NCBI RefSeq assembly: GCF_018991925.1
Contig: NW_024732415.1
Span: 190,430-254,429 of the forward strand
Length of the DNA stretch: 64,000 nt
Source of the DNA: Homarus americanus
Lineage: Eukaryota; Arthropoda; Malacostraca; Decapoda; Nephropidae
Direction: 5' to 3'
A program made the position numbers and the translations under genes. Below are positions 14,860-27,224 of this stretch, piece after piece (within the stretch, counting starts at the first letter, position 1; every line of letters starts with the position of its first letter). The notes beneath the pieces are model-generated. The model searched no databases. It had not been told where the DNA came from and worked only from the letters and a program-made list of their open reading frames with translations.

Positions 14860-16750
14860 GCTGGCCGTGATAATATACCTGTATATGTACCGCCTTGCCG
14901 TGGTTGTGAATGAACCTCAGAGTATGAATGGGGAGAATGGCTGGAAGGTTAATGATTGATGCGCGTATGGCAACACTTTTCCCATATTATTACTACCTGT
15001 ATTTGTAGATTCTCTCAAAGAATTATCTACTGTGGAATATTTCCGACGTAGAGATGATTATTTGAAAGTTATATTAGATAATTTTAGCATTTTACTACTT
15101 CATTTGGGTTCATTTTGTTTCGAATCCTTTGGGTAGTCAGAGGTGTTCTTGAATCTCTACTTACGAGGCTCGAATCTGGGTCAAAAGTGAATGAGGTGAA
15201 GTTATACGTCTATGAGTAATGCCGCCACCCGTGTCATTAGTAATAATGAATGCGTGGCGCCCCCATTGGCCAGACGTGACGCACATAATGAAACGATTAG
15301 ATTTAATTGAGCTACATACAATGGTCGATAATTTTCACGATTCATTTAAAGTTCGTTGGAGATGGTAGTCGAATCCCTTATATGGCATTTTAAGGTCTGA
15401 ACACCCTCTAAAAGTAACCGATTTAGGCGATTAATTGTAACTTATAAACGAACCTTGATTTAATTTAAGATGGCGCCACAGGGGGTACGAAATAGCCACT
15501 TTCCGTTAGTCTTATCTGACATTTGTGTTCACGACCTCCAAGGGGCTGTGAAAGGCGCCAACTAGGGTAGCTGGTAATAATAAATATACCCAATTATTTC
15601 TGTAATTTATAAACAGGTTTTTGATTAAGTTTAGGCCGATGCCAGCTGGGGGTTTATGACGCGTCAGTTTCTGCCGCTCTCATTGGCTATTTGTGTTTAC
15701 CTTAGAGATGCTATGGCAGACATCTTGTTTATACAACTTTCTCCTACTTTTCTCCGACTTTCTCCCCCCTTTCTCCCTATCGTGTACTTATTTATGGTTG
15801 ATATTCCTCTGCCGGATGGGGACTGTATGTTTATGGAGAAGTAATCAAGAGAGAAACAGATCAAGGAAGGAACTGATCAAAGTAGAAATTGATCAACATT
15901 TTCATCTCCCAAGGAAGACAAACACACTCCCTACCCTCGTACTAATACCCTCTTGTACCATACTCCAACTTAATCCTCCATGGCTTTGTTCACACTCAGA
16001 TGATACTAGTTAGTGCTCGTTAGTTCACGGTGGCCTCGAAAATACTCTACTGTGCCTTTGCCCCTCGTCAACTAAATGCTTCACCATTGTCATCTAGTTA
16101 CGTGAAAAGAAATTAACGTAATATAATTTGAGAATCCAGATCGTGATTATCTGTCAAGGGCAGAGGCTGAAGGTTAAGATGAAGGTTTGTGAGGTGGGAC
16201 AATGCCTCTTCTTGTCATTTGAATCAATCTGGAATGACTTCTGGGTTTTGTATTCGAGTCATTCTTCCTGGATGTTAAAGAGTGAAGGAGGTTAATTTAA
16301 CACTGTGGTGTATGAAGAGGGGGATCGCTACAGACCACAATCAAGACTTGGTTATTAAAGGTGAATTAGAACATTTATTTTGAAGACCAGTCAGACAGTC
16401 AGTCAGCCCGCCCGCCAGCCAGTCAGCCCCCAGCCAACCAGACAGCCAGTCAGCCCCCAGCCAGCCATTGCACCAGTCGGCCAACCCGCCAGGCCGCCCT
16501 CCAGCCAGCATCAACATGACTGGTTGTGTTGCATCACATCTCCCTTCTATGTCCTTGACTAACTAGCTTTCCCACCTGCCAGACCTCTTACTGATGCTGC
16601 CTTGATGCTCCTATATATACCTCTATATATATTTGCATGTTAATATGTATTTGTACTGTATGTCAATATATGTCTTTACATTTATAAATATACTGTATAT
16701 GGGTATGGATATTCCTTTCAAAGAACCTAATCTAAACACATACATTCATT
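14860..16750. other. Intergenic, no gene recognised
   Basis: Unique sequence with several GGCGCC/GACGTGACGC-like words at 15240-15660, and a CAGCCAGTCAGCC-type repeat at 16395-16510. Confidence 0.5.
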
Positions 16751-16899
16751 ACTGGTTACATACAACATCAGGCATACCTACAGTCACACCAGTTGATCTT
16801 ACCTGAGTGTCTGCAAGAACCTGATGCAATACTACCTCCCTAACACTCAGGAACGACCCCCAGGAAGTACACACCCAAGGAACTATACCCCAGGAGCCA

Positions 16900-17280
16900 T
16901 CCCCCAGTAACACCCCTAGGCGAAGGTAGGGAGACGTAGAGATGGTAAGGGAGAGGGAGGGAGAATAAGGAGGGTATGGTTGGGGGAGTGAGAGTGAACG
17001 CATGCCGGGGTGAGTGGTGCGACTGAGGTTGGCATTCACCGCACATCGCCCATCGTGACGCACGTACGAACGAACGAACCCATCTTCGCAGGGTGAGGGG
17101 CAGGGGAGGAGGGAGAGGGAGGGGGAGTGTCCTTCAGGTGGTGGTGTAACTGTGGTGTGGCTAAATGGGGAAGGGAAGGGGAGGGGAAGTGGGTAGAGGA
17201 GGAGAGGGTGGGGCAGTGGGCAGAGAGAAAGGAGAGGAAGTGAGGTGAGAGAAGGTAGGTCATGAGAGGTCAAGGGAAAC
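16900..17280. repeat. Polypurine G/A-rich tract
   Basis: GGGAGAGGGAGG-type low complexity on the plus strand; a long minus-strand open frame is a Pro/Ser/Leu artefact. Confidence 0.75.
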
Positions 17281-18440
17281 AGCAGTTCTGGGAGGTCAGT
17301 GACCACATAGACAGACAGAGAGATAAGTTTATTCACCACAAGTAACATAATAACACCGACCAGACACTCAAAGTTGACCCAAAATCCAATGGTATATTAT
17401 AAGGCATTCAGCTCACCAGCCTTGATACTAAAATGTTGTCATGTTGCAGGACCAACACTCCTTTCACCAGGCGACGCACCCACAGTGTTGAAATACATCA
17501 CTACACCTTAACGGGGACAAGACCCATGACTAATAATCTTAAAACCGGAGAGAAATAAGGAGGCGGTTCTTATTTGTTATCACCTCATCTCTCTATCCTA
17601 CCTCCCTTCCCTTTGTCTTAAGTTAGGGCCCACCAAGAGCCAGGGTTAATTCAGGGTCCATAAGGTCTGGGGCCTATTTAAACCAGCCAGTATCTGTATA
17701 ATTGTCTTCTTAAATTAGTCTTACTCATTTCAATAATAATTTCACTCAAATTATACATAAAAATATATCGTGTTCTTCCCCCAAACCTGATTATATGTGT
17801 CAGTGTTTATGAGAGACGCATCCGTTACCGCCTTGTGTCTCTTCACCACGCTAACTCCACCTAACTTACCCACCCCCTTACCATATCACCTCCCTCTCAC
17901 CATGTCACCCCATAGATCCCTCTCACCATGTCACCCCATAGATCCCTCTCACCATGTCACCCCATAGATCCCTCTCTCCCATGTCCATCCCTTCATCCCT
18001 CCTATCCCAATATCACCTCCCATAAACTCCCCCTTTTCTCCATCCAACTAAGCTCCCCTCCCCTTCACTCCCTCATCCCCTTTCCCATCTCTTAACCATA
18101 CGAGACGGACGGATGGTTAAAACAGTCGCCGTGAGTCAGTTCAGATGGGCATAATGCAATAGACGGGCGGAAGGGCGGACAGAGGAAAGGAAACGGCCAC
18201 CCATTTAAAGACAAATCGGACGGGTAGATAAACAGACAGAAAGAGTACAGTAGAGTTAGGTTGGACGGGTGGACGTAAGGGGCCATGAAGAATCAAGTCG
18301 GATGGTCGGACGGAGCCGCTTCCTTTTGTTCCCATACCTGACGCCCGGCCCCCCGGGGCACTGCTGGACTGTGACCAAGAATGTGTTCCATTACCTACTT
18401 CATGATCCCTACCCTGCCTGTCTGTCTGTACTTTATACCT
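17281..18440. other. Intergenic, pyrimidine-rich
   Basis: Includes three copies of a 26-bp unit (CACCATGTCACCCCATAGAT then CCCTCT) at 17897-17975 and an (ATCT)n tract at 18442-18482. No gene recognised. Confidence 0.5.
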
Positions 18441-18571
18441 GTTTATCTATCTATCTATCCATCTATCTATCTATCTATTTATCTTTACTTCTCTTCGATT
18501 TTTGTGTAGGTTGGATCAAGGACCAGAGAAAACTCAATAAAGGGAGGAAATGGAAGAGGTGAGCGGTGCAT

Positions 18572-18768
<197 letters not shown>

Positions 18769-18889
18769 CGAACGCCACAGATTACTGAAATTCAAGTAAG
18801 TATTTAAAATATGTGATAATAGTAGTACCTGTGGGAGAGGTATAAACTCTCGCTTTCATTGGTGGGTTGCAATGAGGTCAATTTCAACG

Positions 18890-19315
18890 CTCCTGATTGG
18901 TTCTCGCAGCGTGACGTCACTAGACATTCTTTCCTCTAAATGTCATAACAAAAAAGGTAAATTCTAGTATATACCACTGGTCGCTTCAGCTTAACATTAC
19001 TTTTAATCCGAGTTTCACTGCAATGGGACTGATTTCAAGCTTAATGTCATAGCAATATAACTTATTCTTACTCATTTAATTGGTTCGTACACCGAGACGG
19101 AACTTGATATTTTCCTTATTCTAAACGTCACAGAAACAAAGCTGATTGGTTCTCGTAGCGTGACGTCAGTTGGTGAACTTTTATTCAACACCTGATTGGT
19201 TTCTTGGAGCGTGACGTCAATTAGTAGACTTTTATCCAACACCTGATTGGTTCTAGTAGCGTAACGCTACTTGGTTTAAACTTTTATTCCAGACATGATT
19301 GGTTCTCGAGGAGTG
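18890..19315 (+). promoter_or_regulatory. Cluster of repeated CCAAT-box + CRE-like sites
   Basis: Five units share CTGATTGGTTCTCG followed by GCGTGACGTCA: near 18894, 19142, 19192, 19243 and 19298. The last four are spaced about 51-55 bp. Each has an inverted CCAAT box (ATTGG, the NF-Y type site); the first three retain TGACGTCA (the CREB/ATF site), while the last two have lost it. It could be a regulatory array or a decayed minisatellite. There is no recognised gene next to it. Confidence 0.45.
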
Positions 19316-19639
19316 TTATCTTATAAACTTTATCTGTAATTAACCTAGAAATAACACGGAAATAGACTTGTAGTGTAGCTTGAGTAGAATGTGACTTTTT
19401 AACTTAGTTGCTATTTGCTTCGTTCTTGTGTCGAAGTTTTAGCCAATCAGAGTGAGTGACTGTGAGGAGGGTGTGTGAGAAAAGGAGTGTCAGAGAGAGA
19501 ATGGAGAAAATGTGTGTGTGCGTAAGAGAGGGACTATGAGAGAAAGTGAGAGAGTTTCTGCTAAGCACCTGAGCACACTTGGGTGCCGGGTGTCGCCTGG
19601 GGGTAGAAAGTGACCCATCTCCACCCGGGGCAAGACCCA

Positions 19640-20105
19640 GGCATTCCTTTACCCCGTCCCGACGTGCCCCGCCCCGCCCCATCCTACCACACCTGCCCTT
19701 TCCCCTACCCCTTCTACATCCCCCTCCTCAGTCCTTCTCTTCCTCCCTTACTTCCCCCTTCCTTCCTCCCTTCCCCTCTCAACATATTACATATTCTAGC
19801 TCCTCCCCCCTACCCTCCCTCCCTCCCATCGTCCATCCGACTCCCTCCTACCCACCCTCCCTCCCATCGTCCATCCTCCTACCCACCTCCCTCCCATCGT
19901 CCATCCGACTCCCCCACCCCCCCTCCTCCCATCGTCCATCCGACTCCCCCCTAGCCTCCCTCCCTCATATCCTCCAGCCCACTCCATCCCTTCTCATTCC
20001 CATCTCCTCCGACCTTCCATACTTTTTTCATACCCCCTCCCTTCCTTTTCCCCTTCCCTACCATCCCCTCCCTAGTCTTCCCTCTCCCCCACCTCCCATA
20101 ATCTC
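19640..20105. repeat. Polypyrimidine tract with CCCATCGTCCATCC repeat
   Basis: C/T-rich; a CTCCCATCGTCCATCCGACT unit recurs at about 19824-19945. Pro/Ser-rich frames are artefacts. Confidence 0.8.
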
Positions 20106-20469
20106 TCCATTAGAGATCTACAGTAGGACATAGAGAGAGAGAGAGAGAGGTGGGAGATTCACCTTCACTTTCCTTGAGTGAAAGAATAATAGAAAGGTTT
20201 TGGCTACTTTCTTCACACAGTCATTGGTAAAATAATCGTAGGAACGACTTCCATGTTTTGGATTAATAAGACAAGCGCGATTAGTACTAAGGCTCGTGAG
20301 ATGAGTAGTTGGGTTAGTGAGATTAATAGTTAGGCTTATAGTATCAGTACCTGAGCTCATGAAATTAGTAACTGGGCTCATGAGAGAGAGAGAGAGAGAC
20401 TCATGCACCTGGACAAAGAGTGCCATAGTCAGTATGCATCAAGTGTCATCTAATCAGAGAAACTAAAGG

Positions 20470-20635
20470 TGGGATGGTACCACCACAACCACCCTCACCA
20501 CCATCACTACAGCCACCATCTCCACCACCATCATTACCACCACCACAGCCTCCATCGCCATCACCACCACAGCCACCATCGTCATCATCACAGCCACCAT
20601 CACAGTCATCATCATTATCACCACCACTTATTGAT
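20470..20635. repeat. CAC/CAT trinucleotide-rich tract
   Basis: His-rich artefact frame. A 12-bp inverted repeat (AAGGCTGGGTC/GACCCAGCCTT) follows at 20731-20784. Confidence 0.8.
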
Positions 20636-21299
20636 GAAGCAAATTAGGGTCACCTGTTAATTAGCCCCCCCCCCCAGCTTTTGTCACCTGTACTGTGGGT
20701 AAGTTTTTTCGGAGGTACGGAATTCAAGGCTGGGTCCGTGTAGGTGTAGGTGTTTCACTACCGCCTTCATGCCAGACCCAGCCTTGACCTCACCATATCT
20801 GAGAGCACGTCTTGTTACCATACAGTCACTGGTTAGGGGCTCGGGTCGGTTAGTTACAGGTTAAGTCCTATAAATACGTACAAGTGGCTCACGAATATCC
20901 AGACCAAATAGGAGTACATGGCAATCATAACTCGACCTGTCTGTGATACAAGATGCCAAACGGACGTAACTGACGCCCTGGACTGACTCGTTTACTAGAC
21001 AGCCTGGTTGGAGCGTATGGCACATGGCCAGGGTACTATACATCCTCTGCTGTACCTCCCGAGTCTATTTTAAAGTCGAAAACAAAAAAGCTGTGAACAA
21101 ACCCTGTGTGAAAAAAGTGGTATCGTTCCTCTCGCATCTCTGATCTACGTACGGAGTTCGATCCTAAGCCGGATGTGAGCTGAGGGTCCAGTAAGACACT
21201 ACCGAACATGGCAAGTTTTCTCCGAGTACTCCAGCCTCCTGTACTAACACTGTACCCAGGGGAGATGACGTCACTGTACCTGTAAAGAGAACATATAGT

Positions 21300-21518
21300 T
21301 ATAATAATAATAATAATAATAATTAACGGTTTATTGAATGAGCTTGGCAGACAGAAGGCTGAAAATATACAGTTACATAATTGGGGAATGGGTTTCGATT
21401 TACAAATAATATACAAGTAACATAAGTGATGCAAATAAGATATATAATAACTAGATGGGGAAAAGCTCAAACTTCAGGGCATTTCAACATAGTGACAGTG
21501 CAAGAAGTAGGATTTACT
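21300..21518 (-). mobile_element. Retroelement 3' end with ATT-repeat tail, copy 1
   Basis: Read on the minus strand, about 195 bp of shared sequence ends CATTCAATAAACCGTTAATT and then an (ATT)n tail. The AATAAA followed by a short-repeat tail is typical of non-LTR retrotransposon 3' ends. It is nearly identical to 23780-24003. No coding frame remains. Confidence 0.7.
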
Positions 21519-21524
21519 ACCATA

Positions 21525-21795
21525 ATTACCACCATCAACATCACCACTAAAACGACCATCACTATCATCTTTACCAACAACATCATCATCGTCGTTATCA
21601 CCACTACAGTCACCACTTCCACTATCACCATCATCATTAGCATTACACACCACAACACTACCACGACTATCATCTCTACTACTACTACTACTACTGCTAT
21701 AATCAGTGCCACCACCATCACCATTTACCTCCACTACCTTCACCATTACCAGCCACCATCACCTCCACTACTATCACCATCACCACCATTACATT
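21525..21795. repeat. ACC/ATC/ACT trinucleotide-rich tract
   Basis: Low-complexity; Thr/Ile-rich and Val/Met-rich frames are artefacts. 21905-22110 has CTAGCACTA-type repeats. Confidence 0.8.
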
Positions 21796-22139
21796 ATGAT
21801 GCGCCACACACCACACCGTCTTGAGCTATACCACTTTCGCTACAAGAATGCCGCCTTCCTCATCCCCTTGATCACCCCTTCCCCTTGCCTCCTTACCTGA
21901 CCCGCACAGGAGTCACTAGCACTAACTAACACTACTAGCACTACTAGCACTGAATCACCTGAAGAATCTCCATCTCAGCTTATTTCACCTAAATAAGAAG
22001 CATTAGCATGATTTAGCTTACACTGATATTAACTAGCACATACTATTACTGACTAGGAGGTCGTACTAGCACTAATTTTGACATCTAGCATACTAATACT
22101 AACTAGGAGGTGCTAGTTTTCTAATTGAGTTACCTGGGA

Positions 22140-22530
22140 ATAGGAGGGGTGGGTGAAAGAGGAGGGCGAGGAAGAGGTGGAAGAGGAGGAGGTGTGTATT
22201 GAAGAAAGAGAAGAAGTGTGAAGGGGAGCAGATGTAAATATGGAAGAGGAGAAAGATATGTGTATGGGGGAGGAGGAGAGGAGGGAGGAGTGTGTGTGGA
22301 AGAGAAGGGGGAGGAGTGTATGTGTGAAAGAGGAAGGAAAGAGGTGGATAAGTCGAAGGGAAAGATGTATGAAAGAGGAGAAGGAAAGATGTATAGAATG
22401 GGAGAAGAAGGAGGAAGGATGTATGGAAGAGGAGGAGGAGGGATGTATGGAAGAAGAGGAGGAGGGGTGTATGGAAGAGGAGGGGGAGGAGAGTGTAGAA
22501 GTGAAGGGGAGAGAAATGTATGGATGGGTG
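22140..22530. repeat. GGA-rich polypurine tract
   Basis: AGAGGAGGAGG- and GATGTATGGAAG-type units; overlapping open frames on both strands reflect composition. Confidence 0.8.
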
Positions 22531-22617
22531 GGTAGCAAGTTGGCATTCCATTTTAGCCTCACGTTCAGTTCTTGTATTTTGCTGAAAATAAACATTACTG
22601 GCTATATGGAGGAGACA

Positions 22618-22797
22618 TTATAGAGCTATATGAAGGAGAGAATATAGAGCTATATGAAGGAGAGATTATAGTGCTATAGGAAGGAGAGATTATAGGGCTA
22701 TATGAAGGAGAGATTATAGAGCTATGTGAAGGAGAGATTATAGAGCTATATGGAGGAGAGATTATACTGTAGACCTATATGAAGGAGAGATTATAGA
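22618..22797. repeat. 24-bp minisatellite
   Basis: About eight copies of AGAGCTATATGAAGGAGAGA plus TTAT. Confidence 0.85.
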
Positions 22798-23128
22798 TGG
22801 TAGAGTTCTGGAAGGTTGGGTACTTCAGAAATTGTACATCATGTTTGGCTGCGTCTTGAAAAAAATGGAGTTCAACGTCTTGTGAACTCAGATAGGAGGC
22901 CATGAAGTATGCTTGAAGGTACGGGTGTGTGCTTGAGGGTGTGGGCGTATGTATGCGGGCGTGGAGGTGGGCACAACTAGGGAGTAACATCCGGAAGGGC
23001 CACCACTCCCATCACCACCACAGTGAAAGTGAACCATGTCGCCACCCTAGATTACCGCCCTCCACAAATTCTCTGACCTGCTAGGAATGTCACTTTTCTT
23101 TCTCTCTCTCTATCTCCTCTCGTATATG

Positions 23129-23341
23129 TACAGTCCCCTTCACTAGTGCATTTACAGGGGCTCGTCAGATTTTGTGCAGTGTGGCAGCCCTGTGTTTGAT
23201 TACATTCGACAGAAAGAAACATGAAATAATAAACATACTATAGAATGAAAGTAGAACAATGTTAAAACAAATATCTCAATGTAACGATTTGTGGAAAATT
23301 TACATGACAAACCCCTGTAAACGCACTAGTGAAGGGAACTG
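23129..23341. mobile_element. TA-CAGT MITE family C
   Basis: The left end TACAGTCCCCTTCACTAGTG continues into CATTTACAGGGG; the right end carries the inverted match CCCCTGTAAACGCACTAGTG then AAGGGAACTG. The terminal repeats are about 35 bp with few mismatches. TA is present on the left; the right flank reads CA, so one target copy has mutated. No coding capacity. Confidence 0.8.
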
Positions 23342-23779
23342 CACGTGAGGGGCAAGGAATAATAATGAACAGGGCGTGGGGGATGGAGGGTAAAGGGTTA
23401 AGTTATAGGATATTTAAATATCCCAACCTGTACTGGCCAACTACATGATGACTGGATTGATGATGTGGTATAGACATGGCGCCCAGGTAGCCACTTTTTG
23501 GGACCATATTTCCCAATACTTCGGGAATGTAGATTACCGTAAAAGGATCGGAGGGAAGTAGATTTGGGTTGGGGGTAGGGGGTCATGGGTGGTGTAAGGT
23601 GAGGTTAGGAGTCCATGGGTTCTCAGGAATCCTCAGGTAAGAGTAAAAAGATTTGGGGGGATCCAGAGGTACAAGTAAGCGAGTCTCGGGGGGTACTGAG
23701 GGAGAGGCAATGGGGTGTTGAGGGATCCTAAGGAGAGAGTACATACTGGGGGGTCCGGATGTAAAAATTAAGTGAGTCT

Positions 23780-24003
23780 CTATAATAATAATATTAATAA
23801 TAATAATTAACGGTTTATTGAATGAGCTTGGCAGCCAGAAGGCTGAAAATATACAGTTACATATTTGGGGAATGGGTTTCGAATTACAAATAATATACAA
23901 GTAACATAAGTGATGCAAATAAGATATAAAATAACTAGATGGGGAAAAGCCCAAACTACAGGGCATTTCAACATAGTGACAGTACAAGAAGTAGTATTTA
24001 CTG
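23780..24003 (-). mobile_element. Retroelement 3' end with ATT-repeat tail, copy 2
   Basis: The same sequence and orientation as 21300-21518, with a handful of substitutions and a different ATT tail. The two copies lie 2.5 kb apart. Confidence 0.7.
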
Positions 24004-24389
24004 GGAGTGAATACACTGGTTTATTACAAGTTATTGATAATTTTTACAATGGTTGGGACTGGGCTGTTCTTATAGCGATCAGTTCGTGCACGTATGGGCT
24101 GGATGCGGTTGTGGTGTCGAACAGCAATTATCGGGCTAGGGATCTCAGGTGGTAGGTGGTCCTAGCATGGGATTACAGGAGTCTTGCGGGTCCTGGGGGT
24201 ACTAGGGGGGTACTAGGGGTACTGTGGCTCCTGGGGGTCCTGGTGGGTACTAGGTGGGTACTGGGGTAGGAGTAAAAGGCTGGTCACTGTTCAAGGGTTA
24301 GGGTTAGGTAGACAACTATAGATTCTAGATGAAGCTGATATCAACAGTGAACTTGTGGCCTGTACAGTCGAGCTGTGTACTGACAGCTG

Positions 24390-24560
24390 CTTAACCTAAC
24401 CTATCCTAAACTAACCCAACTTAAATTATCCTAACCTAACTTAACCTATTCTAACTTAACCTATCCTAACTTACTTATCCTTAGTCTAACCTTACCTAAC
24501 CTAACTTAACCTATCCTAGCATACTCTAATCTATCCTAACTAGCCTAACCTAACAAACAT
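24390..24560. repeat. Decayed CCTAA-type tract
   Basis: CTAACCTAACTTAACCTATC-like words. A clean (GGTTA)5 run follows at 24748-24773. Confidence 0.65.
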
Positions 24561-24785
24561 CTCTCACTACCAGCAAGTCTCCTCGTATATTTCACCAAGT
24601 ATCTCTCAAGCAGTCTCCTAATGTCTCTCACAAGAAACAAGACGTGAGAGAGAGACAAAAACACATGTTTTATTTTCATGTTGAACAAGTTTTTGTTTAG
24701 TTGTGCTGGTGATGACTTAACTCTTATAACACCTCACCACTGTCAAGGTTAGGTTAGGTTAGGTTAGGTTAGGTCTCCTACTGTT

Positions 24786-24922
24786 CCACGAACCCCGAAA
24801 CTTAGATTCGTGAACCCGAAGCAGTAGGCAGTGATGCATTTTGCTGTCCATAAATGTTTCGGGTTCACGAGCCTGGCAATCTTGGGGTTGGTGGGGCAGA
24901 AAGAGAGGCGACAAAGACTGTA
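24786..24922. mobile_element. TA-CAGT MITE family A, left-truncated copy
   Basis: It contains the inner left arm (CACGAACCCCGAAA, GTGAACCCGAAGCAGTA), the central TGCTGTCCATAAATG and the right arm ending GACTGTA, but the outer left end is missing. Identity with the other copies is lower, especially in the right arm. Confidence 0.75.
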
Positions 24923-25369
24923 CCTACAACCTTCAACACGTGGTTATATACACATAGATGTCAACACATATGAAAAACACTTCAGGATATTTGCATCATC
25001 TGCAGCGATTCATGACTTAAAACTCGTACGAGTAACTTGTAAGACTGTGTCCAAGTGGATGTGACGAGACTGAAAAAAAATTTAAATTTGATATTCCCGG
25101 AGGATGATAAGTGAGCATCCTGGTAACTCACCCTCATGGAGCTGGTGGCTGACCTCGTGATATTTGTAAACAATGAACGACTTCTGAATGTAGAGTCTTA
25201 ACAGTGTGATGACTTTAATTACTGTGTGACTATAATGTGAAGAGGAGCATTGAGAAAATGATAGTTGTACTGGACTCTGTAATCACACACACACACACCT
25301 CTCTACCTCCATCCTTTCTACCCTAACGCTGTCCCTCCCTCCCTTTAATCATTAAACCAGCCATCTCTC

Positions 25370-25628
25370 TCTCTAACTCCTGTCCTTCCTCTCTTTTGCC
25401 CTAACTCTACCTCTTCCCTCCCTTCCTCCCTTACTCTCTTCTGCCCTAACTCTACCCATTCCCTTCCCTTCCTCCCTTACTCTCTTCTGCACTAACTCTA
25501 CCCCTTCCCTCCCTTCCTCCCTCCCTCTCTTCCGCCCTAACTCTAGCCCTTCCCTCCCTTCCTCCCTCCCTCTCTTCCGCCCTATCTCTACCCCTTCCCT
25601 CCCTTCCTCCCTCTCTCTCCTCCCTCCA
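25370..25628. repeat. 46-bp pyrimidine-rich minisatellite
   Basis: CTCTTCTGCCCTAACTCTAC blocks recur at 25436, 25482, 25527 and 25573, separated by CCTTCCCTCC runs. Confidence 0.75.
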
Positions 25629-25784
25629 CCCTCCCAGGCTTGGTAACACTATTAGTTTGAGAAGAATGTCTGGTAACACTGAACCATTAAGAAGTAGACA
25701 AAATCTTAATGATTTCTTTATAATGTCATGATCCAGCCTCTTGGTAATGTTATCTGTTAATAGAGTTTGGTTAAAAGCCTCTGG

Positions 25785-26045
25785 TAACACTGTTTGTTAA
25801 GAGTGTTCGGTTAAAGCTTCTGGTAACACTGTTTGGTAATAGTGTTCGGTTAAAAGTCTCTGGTAACACTGTTTGGTAATAGTGTTCGGTTAAAAGTCTC
25901 TGGTAACACTGTTTGGTAATAGTGTTCGGTTAAAAGTCTCTGGTAACACTGTTTGGTAATAGTGTTCGGTTAAAAGTCTCTGGTAACACTGTTTGATAAG
26001 AGTGTTCGGTTAAAAGCCTCTGGTAACATTGTTTGGTAATAGTGT
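25785..26045. repeat. 40-bp minisatellite
   Basis: About six copies of TCTGGTAACACTGTTTGGTA plus ATAGTGTTCGGTTAAAAGTC, the middle ones nearly identical. Confidence 0.9.
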
Positions 26046-26371
26046 TTACTAATAATGTCACTTAAGAATGGTAATAGATTCTGGTACTAGTGATTAGTAA
26101 TAATGTTTGATAAAAGTGTTTCGCAATACTGTTGTGTAATGGTTGATTGTTCATTGTTCCTTCCTATCCGCCCTCCCAGGCCCTCATCCTGTTCCTTTCC
26201 ATCTACCCTTCCAGATACTCACTTTATTCCCCCCCATACATTTACCTTTCCAGACACCTACCCACCTACCTTTCCAGACACCTACCTACCTACCTACCTT
26301 TCCAGACAGCCAGCAACCTTGTATATATACCACCTCACCTACCCTACCAGACACCCCATCACCCCTTTCCA

Positions 26372-26372
26372 T

Positions 26373-26421
<49 letters not shown>
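26372..26421. repeat. (AC)n microsatellite
   Basis: About 25 AC units, preceded by CCTACCTACC-type repeats at 26245-26300. 26422-27225 holds CCTAA words near 26980 and no gene. Confidence 0.9.
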
Positions 26422-26424
<3 letters not shown>

Positions 26425-27224
26425 TTCTTCTACACTCTCACACTTTCAGCTCTCGGTAAACGCCACACCTGCCATTACCCCGACGCCCATTATTCAATTA
26501 TTAATCTTCGGGTAAATTTCGAACATTTTCCACGAATTTATTAACGCCAATTACTTCGAGTGGACCGTCGAGGGAAGTATTGGAGGAATGTGGCTTGACT
26601 GCACCCCCCTCCCCCTTCCCTCACTCCTGGAATGTCTAAAACAGTATAGTAACATTCCAAGCGAGGTTGAAGATCTCTCAGGAAGACAATAACTTTTCGT
26701 AGACTAATTGTGGGATTTCCTGGGATAAAATGACTTATCCTCGCAACACTTCGAGAGTTTCTAGCAGATACTAAGACGAAAAATATCATCAGGAACATGT
26801 GAGACATTACCGACGAGGCGTAACACAGTACTAGAGGAGAATGGCGTCTCCTCCAGTGTTTAACAGACTAGTAAATGCCATGCGAGGTTGTAAAGCATCC
26901 TGAGAAGAGAAAGTTTCAACTCTGGAAGTCTGTCTACCCAAGCTCATCTGAAGTACTGATAGCTCCTCTCGTCACCCTTTAACCTAACCTAACCTAGCCT
27001 AACCTAACCACCCACCACTATCACAACCATCATCATCATCACCTCATGACTGCTACACCATCACGTAACCACCCACCACTATCACCACCACCGTCCCCTA
27101 CACCCACACTATCACCATCAGCAGCACTAACTCACATTTACCACAGTCAACCCTAATGTGCCCAGTATTAAAAATGCAAAGTCATGCTCAAAGTTAATTT
27201 GCATATTGGAACCTAATCCCACAT

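Noticed and set aside
16749..17348. 199-codon minus-strand Pro/Ser/Leu-rich frame
   Set aside because: Arises from a polypurine tract on the plus strand.
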